Assembly (NCBI GenBank): GCA_029262795.1
Contig: JAJCYT010000034.1
Location: 124,001 to 188,000, forward strand
Direction of reading: 5' to 3'
DNA: 64,000 bases
Source: Candidatus Fraserbacteria bacterium
Lineage (GTDB): Bacteria > Bipolaricaulota > Bipolaricaulia > RBG-16-55-9 > JAJCYT01
The translations under genes and the position numbers were made by a program. Shown piece by piece: positions 6,465 to 14,661 of the stretch (positions within the stretch are counted from its first letter, which is position 1; each line of letters begins with the position of its first letter). Under the pieces are notes generated by a model. The model did not search any database. It saw nothing but the letters and a program-made list of their open reading frames with translations, and was not told where the DNA came from.

Positions 6465-9362
6465 CTATGGGGTCACGATGATGGTTTGAGTTGTCTGACC
6501 CACGTTGTTGTCATTGTCGGTCAAAATGAGTTTGACTTCAAATGTGCCTGTTTCGGTGAAGATGTGTTCGATCATGGGTTGTACGGTGGTGGCATCAATT
6601 TGGCCGTTGCCATCGAAATCCCACTCATACTTTGTGATCTCGCCGTCGGGATCGAACGACTCACTGGCATTGAACATCACGGTCTGTCCCACCTTTGGTT
6701 GTGAGGGTGAGAACATGAAGAAAGCCTGAGGTGGGCGGAAGGTGATCACCACACGCCTTGGGGTTTCGGATGCGCCGATGCGGACGTCCGTGGGGGTGCC
6801 TGAACTGACCTCAATGTTGATGTCCCCGAGCGTGGTTAAATCAAAACGGTCAGGCAGGCTGGTTTCGTCAACGACGATGCGATAGCTGTCGGCAGCCAGA
6901 TCGGCAAATCCAAAACGCCCATTGGCGTTGGTGATTGTGTCTAAGCGAATTTCATCAGGACCAAATAAAACCAAACGAATATTGGGCAAACCGCCTTCGC
7001 CATCCTCAAGTTTTCCATTGCGATTGCTGTCGTTAAACACCAAACCACTGACGGCAGCCACACGATTGAAAGCGACATTGAGCTTCATGCGTTGACCGGC
7101 CAGCGTGTGAATCATCATGGGCAATTTCTTTGCTGGAGATATGCCTGCGGGCAGTTCTTCAATAAAAATTTCCTGTTGACCAGGATCAAGTGGTGGTGTG
7201 CGATAAAAGCCTTGGGCATTGGTGGACACGCGCTGGCCTGATGCGTTGATGACCAAACCTGGCAATGGTGTGTCTTCGGCATCGAATGTGCCGTTATCGT
7301 TTTCGTCAATATATAAAACACCTTCCAGTTGGGCTTTAACCGCGACTGGCAAAGGCAGTGCAAAACGGCTCGTCACACCCAAAGTCAGAGTTTTAGACGC
7401 ATTGGCCGGACCGAGCGTTAAAAAGCCGACGTTGAAGCCGAGAGAAAATTGCAAATCTGCTGTGGGGCTGAAAGCCAGGTTTGCTGCATACAATGTTCGT
7501 TTGTCATCAAATGTCAAAGACAATCCACCGTTGATCAGGTTGCCGATAAATTGCATGGAAAGAATTCGATTCCAGGTCACATCCACGACTTGATCGGCTT
7601 GATTGCGCGTGATGGCATCATCCATCGAAGCGCTTAACACCAGAGGGCTGAACATGGCGGAGCGTGCGGACAGGTGCGTGCCATCGGTAAAGAAAATGTC
7701 GCCGGTGAGTTGATCATGCACTTCTTCATGGCGCTGTGACAACGAGATGGCATTGGCGCCCAGCTCATAGGAAATAGAAAGTGTTCTGCGATCAATAAAG
7801 CGGGTGGGGCCATTGATGACTTTGCCCATATTGTTGGAACTGGTCTGAGTTTTTTCAGTCGATAAATCCAAGCGAATCGAAGGCAGTTCCGGTAACGCAA
7901 TGCCCATTACCACACCGGCTCTCAGTTTGTGGGAAGTGGTTTGGATGTCTTCGTTGACATTGTTGTTCAAGATTTCCAATGAAGGAAACATCAGATAAGG
8001 TCCAGAAGAGAACCCTGCCGAAGCGCGCAACCCTTCCTGATCCACCCCACCACCATTGAATCTGGGGCCAGTGAGAAACATCCCTGCTTTGGCTTGAACA
8101 TCGTCTATGCGATAGTTCAGATCAAGTTGGCCTGAACGGTCGACGGAGCCGAACAAATCGCTCAGCGTCATGTCGCCACTCAGGTTCAAGCCTTTGGGGG
8201 TGCCGAAGCTGCCGCGAATGGACACATTGGAAATGGTGCGTGACGGTTCAATGCTCAATGAGGGCGTTTGGGGTTGAATAATGGAAAAATCCTGAGCTTC
8301 GGAAGTAAAATATCGTGCGGTCACACGCCCTTTTCCAAATGCGACTGAACTTGAAATGCTGGTGGCTCCTGGCGCTCTGGACACGTTGAACGAAAATCCA
8401 TCATTGGGGATGGATTGCACGCCAATGTCCAATGAGCTCAAACTGAAGCTGGTCAGGATGTTGCTGATGCTGCTGCCCACATCCAGTCTTATGTTGCCAA
8501 GTGCGCCGCTGGTGTTGAAATCGAGATTGAGTGAATCGTTGTTATTGACAAAATCTTTGGTCAGTAACAGCGCCACTTGTGCCGGAATGGTCAGCAACAA
8601 ATTGCTATCAATCCCTTCGGCAGTGGGGGGCAGAATTTGAGTCAGCACAGCAGCCTCCACCACAACCTCAGGTGAAACGGTGGAACTGACTCGAATTGTT
8701 AATTGATCCACGCCTGAAGCTTCATCCAACGGGACATCATAGCTGACAATGACGGCGTCGCTGTTTCCAGGTAACAACCCAACCTGAGTGGGCGTGATGC
8801 GCAATGAAAAACCGCGAGTGGTACGGGCTTCCACTTCAAAAATATCGGGCACATTGCCGTTGTTGGTGATCGTAAAACGATAGTCCAAGCTCGATCCAGG
8901 CAGCACCTGTTGACCCAAGGGCGTTTGCACCTGAACTTGGGCTCTGGTGCGAACATCAATAAAAATCCGACCGGAATCACTCACGCCTGCAAAACCTTGA
9001 GAATTGGCTGTGAGGTCGAGCATAAAGCGATCAGCCACGGTTGTTGTTGGAATTAAAAAGGTGATAAACAACGTTTGTGATGCGCCACTGCTCAAAGACA
9101 TGGCGTTGAGGCTGCTGACGGCCTGCCAGCCAGGTGGTAAATTAAGCTCAAATCGAAAAGTGTCCGCAACCGCACCTGTGTTTTTAATGGTGAAAGACAC
9201 GGTGTTGAAATCGCCTGGGTTGACGAATTTTTGTTCGATGGTTGGTATCACGCTCACACCCTGGGCCAACACGGGCAGACTGATGCTGATGAATGTAAAA
9301 AACATCAGGCAGGTGCTGATCCAATATTTAAAATGGGTGTGGGTCCGTTGACTTTGAAACAT
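6465..9362 (-). CDS. Large exported usher-like protein: NEW3, beta-rich barrel-like centre, SdrD-like and PKD domains
   Basis: A 965-residue protein with a signal peptide (about 1-34, ending PVLAQ). Two NEW3/Ig-like modules lie at about 36-140 and 146-245 (FVNPGDFNTVSFTIKNTGAV, LPPGWQAV, then SLDYRFTITNNGNVPD). A central 420-residue region (about 255-680) alternates polar and hydrophobic residues in amphipathic strands, as in outer-membrane barrels. Two SdrD/CNA-B-like repeats follow (GVLYIDENDNGTFDAEDTP, about 690-760; GLVFNDSNRNGKLEDGEGG, about 775-850). The C-terminus is a PKD domain (ASESFDPDGEITKYEWDFDG, about 880-965). Ushers of chaperone-usher pili share the barrel-then-beta-sandwich plan, but no usher N-terminal domain is visible. 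Its place directly after a PapD-like chaperone gene supports a pore or assembly-platform role. A plain adhesin is the alternative. Confidence 0.6.
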   Translation of the reverse strand: MFQSQRTHTHFKYWISTCLMFFTFISISLPVLAQGVSVIPTIEQKFVNPGDFNTVSFTIKNTGAVADTFRFELNLPPGWQAVSSLNAMSLSSGASQTLFITFLIPTTTVADRFMLDLTANSQGFAGVSDSGRIFIDVRTRAQVQVQTPLGQQVLPGSSLDYRFTITNNGNVPDIFEVEARTTRGFSLRITPTQVGLLPGNSDAVIVSYDVPLDEASGVDQLTIRVSSTVSPEVVVEAAVLTQILPPTAEGIDSNLLLTIPAQVALLLTKDFVNNNDSLNLDFNTSGALGNIRLDVGSSISNILTSFSLSSLDIGVQSIPNDGFSFNVSRAPGATSISSSVAFGKGRVTARYFTSEAQDFSIIQPQTPSLSIEPSRTISNVSIRGSFGTPKGLNLSGDMTLSDLFGSVDRSGQLDLNYRIDDVQAKAGMFLTGPRFNGGGVDQEGLRASAGFSSGPYLMFPSLEILNNNVNEDIQTTSHKLRAGVVMGIALPELPSIRLDLSTEKTQTSSNNMGKVINGPTRFIDRRTLSISYELGANAISLSQRHEEVHDQLTGDIFFTDGTHLSARSAMFSPLVLSASMDDAITRNQADQVVDVTWNRILSMQFIGNLINGGLSLTFDDKRTLYAANLAFSPTADLQFSLGFNVGFLTLGPANASKTLTLGVTSRFALPLPVAVKAQLEGVLYIDENDNGTFDAEDTPLPGLVINASGQRVSTNAQGFYRTPPLDPGQQEIFIEELPAGISPAKKLPMMIHTLAGQRMKLNVAFNRVAAVSGLVFNDSNRNGKLEDGEGGLPNIRLVLFGPDEIRLDTITNANGRFGFADLAADSYRIVVDETSLPDRFDLTTLGDINIEVSSGTPTDVRIGASETPRRVVITFRPPQAFFMFSPSQPKVGQTVMFNASESFDPDGEITKYEWDFDGNGQIDATTVQPMIEHIFTETGTFEVKLILTDNDNNVGQTTQTIIVTP

Positions 9363-9407
9363 GTGCCAACCCCGCTAACTTTCCTTCATTTTTTATTTGA
9401 AAAATGC

Positions 9408-10232
9408 TTAGTCGACGGTGAACGGCAGTTCGCCTGCGACGAGGACGTCGCCCCCAAAGTCGATGATTGCCAAAGCCACATAATCGCCTGCGGCCAGAGG
9501 TTGGCTGTCTTCCAACTCTTGAACCCGAACTTCGCGTACGCCTTCAGGCAGAACGGTGAAGGGTGAAATGTCCAGGGTGCGAACCGTTGCGCCAAATACA
9601 TCGCGCACTTCCACACTGCCGACCACATCACGCAGCACGGCATTTCCCGTGTTGGAAAAACGCACAATCAGGGACAATGGATCGCTGACGCTGTCCAGCC
9701 GCATTCCTGTCACGCGACCATCAGAAACAGCCTGAGGATCGGTCACAAACACTTTGACGCCAAAGCCCACACGCACACCGATGTTGGTGTTCACTTCGCC
9801 CGTGGTTTCGGCAATGGGCGTGACTTCGTTGCTGTCTACCAGAAACAGGAACCATTGATCCCCAGCGCCGCTGTTGGGTTGCGCGTAAGTGAAATCCACA
9901 CGCTGAACCTCATTCGGTTCCAAGGTGAAATTAACGGGCGCGTACTGCACAAACGGAGACAAAGATCGAGTTGTGCTGCCTGATTCCAAGAACTTGATGT
10001 TGCCGGCCTCATCCAACTGCCAGTCGGCGAGATTGATGGTCACTTCATCTGTGGCATCGCCGTTGTTGCGAACCAGAAAAAAGCCGATGCCTGCACCATC
10101 CAGCACGCTGCTGACAATGGTGAGTGGAAACACCGTGATGTTGGCCTGAGAGGTTGCCGTCATCAGACTGGCTAAAATCAATCCAAAAATGATGGGTCGA
10201 AAAAATCGCAAAAATTTTGAAAGTTTGTTCAT
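9408..10232 (-). CDS. PapD-like periplasmic chaperone
   Basis: A 274-residue protein with a signal peptide (about 1-30, ending ATSQA) and two Ig-like domains. Domain 1 follows the pilus-chaperone pattern: ANITVFPLTI, a strand with VRNNGDATDEVTINLADWQ, then the APVNFTLEPNEVQRVDFTY strand, as in fimbrial chaperones where a Pro-rich strand precedes the LxPGQxQxVRV strand. Domain 2 begins about residue 165 with LIVRFSNTGNAVLRDVVGSV. Such chaperones bind secreted pilin subunits by donor-strand complementation and hand them to an outer-membrane usher. The gene overlaps the preceding subunit gene by 4 bp (ATGA) and sits between the subunits and the usher-like protein. Homology is judged by eye; the basic Arg/Lys pair of PapD was not located. 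Confidence 0.6.
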   Translation of the reverse strand: MNKLSKFLRFFRPIIFGLILASLMTATSQANITVFPLTIVSSVLDGAGIGFFLVRNNGDATDEVTINLADWQLDEAGNIKFLESGSTTRSLSPFVQYAPVNFTLEPNEVQRVDFTYAQPNSGAGDQWFLFLVDSNEVTPIAETTGEVNTNIGVRVGFGVKVFVTDPQAVSDGRVTGMRLDSVSDPLSLIVRFSNTGNAVLRDVVGSVEVRDVFGATVRTLDISPFTVLPEGVREVRVQELEDSQPLAAGDYVALAIIDFGGDVLVAGELPFTVD

Positions 10233-11197
10233 GTTTCAGTAATCCTTAGTGTAATTAAAGCTTGTAGATTCCCCTGGGAAATCGTATTTTCTAATGCATC
10301 CAGACTCAATCTAACTTCGAGTCGTCCGCTGAATATGTGAGTTGCACCACCTTCGGTATTTGGCCCGCTCCACAGGCTGGTGCCTGTGAGAATGCTGTTG
10401 CTCAAATTGACAAAGCTGCCAGCCAAGTTGGAAATGCCCCCATCGTCATTGCCGGACAGCACGGAAAGCTGCAACGCAAACGTGGATGCTGGGTTGGGCA
10501 CTGGAATGGTGCTGCCTGTGAAATCGACTGAACCTGTTACCTGATAGTTCGACACCGCCGCCACGGTGACATCGAGTGTGGCGAATCCGGTGGTTGAATT
10601 GATGAAAAATGAATCGGTGAAATTGCTTCGGTCAATGGTGGTGTCGGTCACGTTTGTAGAAGAAATTCCAATGGCCACGATGTCGCTGAACGTGACGGTG
10701 AAGGTAAAGTTGCTGAATGCGACTTCGCTTCCCGCGCCGCCAGTCCCATCGGTCAAACTGAGTCGAACGGTGAAGGTGTAAGACCCATTGGTTGATCCGT
10801 TGTCGATGGTGTCCAGATTGAGGCGAAAGTTTAAATCCGTGCAGGTATCTGTGACTTCCGAGGTGTTTTGGCAAATCAGGCTGCTTCCCGCACCAGGGAA
10901 CACAAATCCACCTGCAAGATTTTCCACACCCAACGCACCTGGCGCATTGGTGGCCCCGCCAGGAGTGACAACACTCACACTGGCGTTGATTGACCACGGC
11001 CCGGTTTGTACCACACCCAATGTAGTCATTCCCGTGAGGCTGATCTCTGGAAGCGTCGGGCCATTCCCACTAACGATGGTGGCACGGCTGATGCTGTCAC
11101 TGGCCGATGCAGGTGTGGGCGTCACGGACTGCGCTACAGCAACAGAACTGAGTGAGATTACTAGCAAAACAATCGGCAGCCCTAATCGAAAAATCAT
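10229..11197 (-). CDS. Two-domain exported subunit of the fibre family (possible tip protein)
   Basis: A 322-residue protein with a signal peptide (about 1-22, SSVAVAQ). The C-terminal half (about 165-322) is a clear member of the six-paralogue family: FTFTVTFSDIVAIGI, the AVSNYQVTGSV motif, LWSGPNTEGGATH, RLSLDALE and the terminal strand ALITLRITET. The N-terminal half (about 23-160) is an extra beta domain ending in a similar strand (YTFTVRLSLTDG). One two-domain member next to the chaperone gene resembles the layout of tip adhesins in chaperone-usher pili, where an adhesin domain precedes a pilin domain. That role is inferred. The start overlaps the upstream stop by 4 bp. Confidence 0.6.
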   Translation of the reverse strand: MIFRLGLPIVLLVISLSSVAVAQSVTPTPASASDSISRATIVSGNGPTLPEISLTGMTTLGVVQTGPWSINASVSVVTPGGATNAPGALGVENLAGGFVFPGAGSSLICQNTSEVTDTCTDLNFRLNLDTIDNGSTNGSYTFTVRLSLTDGTGGAGSEVAFSNFTFTVTFSDIVAIGISSTNVTDTTIDRSNFTDSFFINSTTGFATLDVTVAAVSNYQVTGSVDFTGSTIPVPNPASTFALQLSVLSGNDDGGISNLAGSFVNLSNSILTGTSLWSGPNTEGGATHIFSGRLEVRLSLDALENTISQGNLQALITLRITET

Positions 11198-11901
11198 TGT
11201 TCCACCACTCTTAAATTGATTTGAAAGGTGTAGACGTTGCCCGATGCGTTGTTCTCCAGCGCGGCCAAATCCACGCGCAGGCTGGCTGCGCCGATGTGGG
11301 CGGTGCTGGTGCCACCTTCACTGTTGCCGCCGGTCCAGAGGGTGACCGTGCCGGTGTCGGGCAGATCCACGAATCCGACACCGATAAAGGCAGCGCCTGG
11401 AATAGGATCGTCAGCATCGCCTTCATCGCCCTGAACGAATGGAAGGTTGATTTCCAATAGCGCATCGACGTCGACTGGCCGATCTGGATTCACCGAATCC
11501 TGGCCGCCTGGGTTGTTGCTCGGCAGGCCAGTGGTTCCCGTTGGCACAATGGTTTGTGTGGTCGTTTTGTTGGCTGTCACCTGATAATCCGTGACTGAAT
11601 AGACCGTGATGTCAAATGTGCCAATAGGCATGAACTGACTGAGTAAATCCACGCGCGAGGTGTTGCGCTCGACCAGGCTGGCCCCTGGAATTTCCAGGCG
11701 CACGATCTCGACCATGTTTACGGTGAAGCTTGCAGCCTCGTCGCCGTCACAGGTTTCAGCGCCTGGGGTGGTGTCTTCGTTTGTGCATCCAGGTGCTTGA
11801 CTCACCGCATTGAATGAAATGGGCCATATCAGTGCCAGGATGAGCAGAAAGAGTCTTAATTTGTTTTCTGATGATTGAAAAAGATTTCGAGGATCAAGCA
11901 T
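11194..11901 (-). CDS. Exported fibre-family subunit
   Basis: A 235-residue protein. A signal peptide of about 35 residues is followed by the family's Cys pair (GCTNEDTTPGAETCDG), the strand SFTVNMVEIVRLEI, the SVTDYQVTANK motif (about 110), TVTLWTGGNSEGGTSTAH (about 190), LRVDLAALENN and the closing strand YTFQINLRVVEQ. The two cysteines probably form a disulfide in the periplasm. It aligns over its length with the next two upstream genes, so these are tandem paralogues. The start lies 16 bp from the upstream stop, behind AGAAAGG-type sequence. Function unknown; structural subunit inferred. Confidence 0.65.
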   Translation of the reverse strand: MLDPRNLFQSSENKLRLFLLILALIWPISFNAVSQAPGCTNEDTTPGAETCDGDEAASFTVNMVEIVRLEIPGASLVERNTSRVDLLSQFMPIGTFDITVYSVTDYQVTANKTTTQTIVPTGTTGLPSNNPGGQDSVNPDRPVDVDALLEINLPFVQGDEGDADDPIPGAAFIGVGFVDLPDTGTVTLWTGGNSEGGTSTAHIGAASLRVDLAALENNASGNVYTFQINLRVVEQ

Positions 11902-11917
11902 ATGAAAAAGACCTTTC

Positions 11918-12595
11918 TTAGTTTTCTGTCACTCGGAATGTGAGATCAAAGGTGAAAGATTGTTGGGCCGTGCCTGGGTCGGTTGAGGTGTTGCCCAGAC
12001 CGTCTTTGTCCACACGGACTTGGCCGGTGAGCGTGTGGAAGGTGGCGCTGCCACCTTCAGTGTTGCCGCCGTTGAACAGCGTGATGCCGCTGGTGGTCAC
12101 ATCTTGACACGTTTCGCCCGTGCTACTGCCGATGACGCCTGCGGCACAATTGTTGACGATCGTGATAGCAGGATTGTCCACCCCATCATCACCATTGCTG
12201 ACGGTGATATTGCCTACCTCTACCACGGTGTCCGCATTGCCCGTGCCGATGAGCGTGCCAGTGCTGACCACATTGGTGACGCTGACGCTGTAGTCGGTGA
12301 TCGAAAAAATGTTGACCACAAAGGTGCCGCTGATGGGCAGGTAACGCTGATCCAGTTCTCCACGAATAATGTCCGTGGATGCCGTAAGGCTGTTGGTGAC
12401 ATCAATGGCGACGACATCCTGCAACGTTAAATCGAATGTGGGTGCCACGGCATCGCACGATTCTGAGCCTGCCGACGTGCCTTCGTTGGAACAGCTTTGG
12501 CCAGACACCACTTGAATTAAACTCAAGGGTAGGAGCAATCCTATCAACAGCAGGTAGAATTTTTTCTGTGTCTGGTTTCTATTCAATCGCACCAT
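11918..12595 (-). CDS. Exported fibre-family subunit
   Basis: A 225-residue protein with a signal peptide (about 1-32, VVSGQ), Cys pair SCSNEGTSAGSESCD, first strand FDLTLQDVVAIDVTNS, FSITDYSVSVTN, GITLFNGGNTEGGSATFH, VRVDKDGLGN and closing strand FTFDLTFRVTEN. It is closest to the 12604-13260 gene: both share SCSNEG, LQDVVAVD and FRVTEN almost exactly. A second Cys pair in the middle (NNCAAGVIGSSTGETC) could form another disulfide. It is a likely structural subunit within the nine-gene run, 8 bp from the upstream gene. Confidence 0.65.
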   Translation of the reverse strand: MVRLNRNQTQKKFYLLLIGLLLPLSLIQVVSGQSCSNEGTSAGSESCDAVAPTFDLTLQDVVAIDVTNSLTASTDIIRGELDQRYLPISGTFVVNIFSITDYSVSVTNVVSTGTLIGTGNADTVVEVGNITVSNGDDGVDNPAITIVNNCAAGVIGSSTGETCQDVTTSGITLFNGGNTEGGSATFHTLTGQVRVDKDGLGNTSTDPGTAQQSFTFDLTFRVTEN

Positions 12596-12603
12596 GACCC
12601 CGT

Positions 12604-13260
12604 TTAGTTTTCTGTCACCCTGAACGTGACGGTGACTGTAAAGGCATTTGCCGAACCGGCAGTGTCCGTAGACGCATCACCCAAGGCATCGAGGTCGATG
12701 CGAAAGTCAACATCGGCGGTGTGATTGGGGTTGGTGCCACCAACAGAGTTGCCACCTGTCCATAACGTTGTGCCTGCGGCGGTGACATCGTCACAGCCTG
12801 CCGCAGAAGCACTGGTGATATCGCACCCGCCTGTGGTGGAATCGCTGGGATCATCGGCATCGCCTTCGTCGCCGTTGAGGCTGGAGATATCAACTTCCAA
12901 CAAAGCGTCGCCATCAAACGTGCCTGACGATGTGCCATTGGCAAGGCCAATCAATGCCGAAACGGTGTAGTCCGTGACCGCATGGATGCTCACATTGATG
13001 CTGCTGCTGAGTGGCAGGAAGCGGGAGCCTAATTCCGTGCGCGTCACTGTTTCGTTGGTGACGCTGCCGGTTAAATCCACGGCAACAACATCCTGTAAGG
13101 TCAAAGTGAAATTCGTGGTCGCATCACAACTTTCTGAGCCAGCCCCTGTGCCTTCGTTGGAACAGCTTTGGCTGACGCCAATGTGTGAGTTTGTCAATGG
13201 GAGAAAGATGGCCAGTGAAAGAATGGTCACCAATAGAGGCCATTTGTTTTTTGAAACCAT
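12604..13260 (-). CDS. Exported fibre-family subunit
   Basis: A 218-residue protein with a signal peptide (about 1-31), Cys pair SCSNEGTGAGSESCD, strand FTLTLQDVVAVDLTGS, HAVTDYTVSALI, a second Cys pair (GCDITSASAAGCDD), TTLWTGGNSVGGTNPNH, FRIDLDALGD and closing strand FTVTVTFRVTEN. The regular end-strand, with alternating hydrophobic residues and a fixed FRVTEN terminus, recalls the C-terminal strand that pilins use for chaperone binding. Its start follows AAAAGGAG. A 107-bp gap upstream of it is the largest spacing among the subunit genes and holds a palindrome (13291-13307), so a second promoter may lie there. Confidence 0.65.
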   Translation of the reverse strand: MVSKNKWPLLVTILSLAIFLPLTNSHIGVSQSCSNEGTGAGSESCDATTNFTLTLQDVVAVDLTGSVTNETVTRTELGSRFLPLSSSINVSIHAVTDYTVSALIGLANGTSSGTFDGDALLEVDISSLNGDEGDADDPSDSTTGGCDITSASAAGCDDVTAAGTTLWTGGNSVGGTNPNHTADVDFRIDLDALGDASTDTAGSANAFTVTVTFRVTEN

Positions 13261-13290
13261 GATGAAATTTCTCCTTTTAGCTTTAAAGTG

Positions 13291-13307
13291 TTTGTTAAGC
13301 TAACAAA
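13291..13307. promoter_or_regulatory. Perfect 7-bp inverted repeat in the subunit-gene gap
   Basis: TTTGTTA-AGC-TAACAAA lies 31 bp before the 12604-13260 gene, inside the widest gap of the operon. Such a short, AT-rich palindrome could be an operator or an RNA processing or pause structure. No clear -35/-10 pair was found beside it. Confidence 0.35.
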
Positions 13308-13367
13308 TGTAAATATATTGCAGTTTTCACTAAATCAGAGCCAAACCTGATGTATCGCAGAATTGAT

Positions 13368-13982
13368 CTAGCGCTCTAGAATGAAGAACCGAACGATGTA
13401 TTCCAGATCCACGCCCGACCTCAGCGCATCGGATGGGAGTTGGCTCAAGTCCACCCGCGCATCGATGGGGCCAAACGTATTGAGGTCCCCTTCTGTATTG
13501 TTGATGCCTGTCCACATAAAGATGGAATCTGGCAAACGCACCATGTCCGTGTATTCAGTTACATTGGGATTGATCTCCACGGGAGAATGGCCCGTGATGC
13601 CAGGCGCAAACAACCGCACTTGAAACATTTCAACTGGGAGTGGTTCTGTAAAAGCACCATCTCGCAATTGAGCATCACCAGAAATATGCAACTCATAATC
13701 TGTGATGGCGCCAGTGCGGATGCGAAAGCGATTGAAGTTTACAAACTGAGTGTTTTCCGTATTTTCTTCGACATTGAGCGTGACGGTCTGATTGCCATTT
13801 TCGATGATGACCACAACGGTTTCCACAATGTTGAAGTTGATGATGAGCATTTCATCATCACAGTCTGTCCCAGGACTTGGTGCGCCAATATCGGAACACA
13901 ACCCCTGGGAGTGTCCGGAGAAATCAATCACCGTAGAAAGTATGAGTCCCACCAATAGTGTCAAAAACATCCATCGTTTCAT
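13368..13982 (-). CDS. Exported fibre-family subunit (divergent)
   Basis: A 204-residue protein from ATG 13982. A longer frame back to 14048 exists, but 13982 is preceded by GGAGGAG at good spacing and gives a proper signal peptide (MKRWMFLTLLVGLILS). Family marks: Cys pair LCSDIGAPSPGTDCDD, strand LIINFNIVETVVVII, GAITDYELHISG, FMWTGINNTEGDLNTFG, ARVDLSQLPSD and closing strand LEYIVRFFILER. It is more divergent than its three downstream neighbours. Its start lies 1 bp after the upstream gene's stop, so the two are probably translationally coupled. Confidence 0.6.
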   Translation of the reverse strand: MKRWMFLTLLVGLILSTVIDFSGHSQGLCSDIGAPSPGTDCDDEMLIINFNIVETVVVIIENGNQTVTLNVEENTENTQFVNFNRFRIRTGAITDYELHISGDAQLRDGAFTEPLPVEMFQVRLFAPGITGHSPVEINPNVTEYTDMVRLPDSIFMWTGINNTEGDLNTFGPIDARVDLSQLPSDALRSGVDLEYIVRFFILER

Positions 13983-13983
13983 A

Positions 13984-14538
13984 TCAGTTCTCCTCCACAA
14001 CGGTGAAGTTGAGCAGGATGGATGATTCTGCAGAAAGATCGCCGCCAAGTTGTTGCAAATTCAGCCGCGCTTCCACAGTGGCAGTGGTGGTTGCTCCTGC
14101 ATTGTTGCCACCCTCCCACAGCGTCAGCGGGTCCAGTGTGGTGCCAACCGCAGCGAACTCCGTTTGTTCTGACCCAGGCACAAAGATGCCGTTGATGTCA
14201 AACACGCGCAGTTCAAGCACGGTGGGATCAAAGCCAAACGTGCCAGGACTTTGCGCCGATGCCACCACACGATAGTCGCCCAGAGCCACAGTCAGTAATG
14301 AAAGAGCACCCAGGTCAATGAAAGGTTGATCTGAATTTTCAACAGAGATAATCGTCGGATTCAGCGAGCCAACCACTTGAAGGCTCACTGCTTTTTCGAC
14401 GCGAATTTTGAGTAGCGCAGTGTCTGTGTCCGTGTCTTCTTGTTGGGACAAGGACAACTGCGGCCAAATTAGCGAAAGAAACAAAAGCGTACTTGCAATC
14501 GTACGCAAGACATACGCCCAACTCCATGCCCGAGTCAT
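13984..14538 (-). CDS. Exported fibre-family subunit lacking the Cys pair, first gene of the operon
   Basis: A 184-residue protein with a signal peptide (about 10-31) and then an acidic linker (QQEDTDTDT) instead of the Cys pair. The strand LLKIRVEKAVSLQVVG, VALGDYRVVASA, LTLWEGGNNAGATTTA, ARLNLQQLGGD and closing strand ILLNFTVVEEN identify it as the shortest member of the family. As the promoter-proximal gene without a disulfide it may play a different part, such as base or major subunit; that is speculation. ATG 14538 is preceded by GGAGG directly upstream, behind a small hairpin (14550-14567). Confidence 0.6.
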   Translation of the reverse strand: MTRAWSWAYVLRTIASTLLFLSLIWPQLSLSQQEDTDTDTALLKIRVEKAVSLQVVGSLNPTIISVENSDQPFIDLGALSLLTVALGDYRVVASAQSPGTFGFDPTVLELRVFDINGIFVPGSEQTEFAAVGTTLDPLTLWEGGNNAGATTTATVEARLNLQQLGGDLSAESSILLNFTVVEEN

Positions 14539-14631
14539 GCGCCTCCTAAATTAGGCGATAAGCGCCTAGTAAACAAACCATACAGCCTTAAAAATTTCCC
14601 GAAGTATCTGTCACCTGGCAAAACACTAACA

Positions 14632-14660
14632 CTTATAAAAAAGGTTTTTCAAGTGTTAAA
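14632..14660 (-). promoter_or_regulatory. Candidate promoter of the fibre operon
   Basis: Read on the minus strand: TTTAAC (14660-14655), 17 bp, TATAAG (14637-14632). It would give a leader of about 85 nt. The boxes are imperfect, so activation by a factor bound at the adjacent inverted repeat is plausible. Confidence 0.4.
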
Positions 14661-14661
14661 C

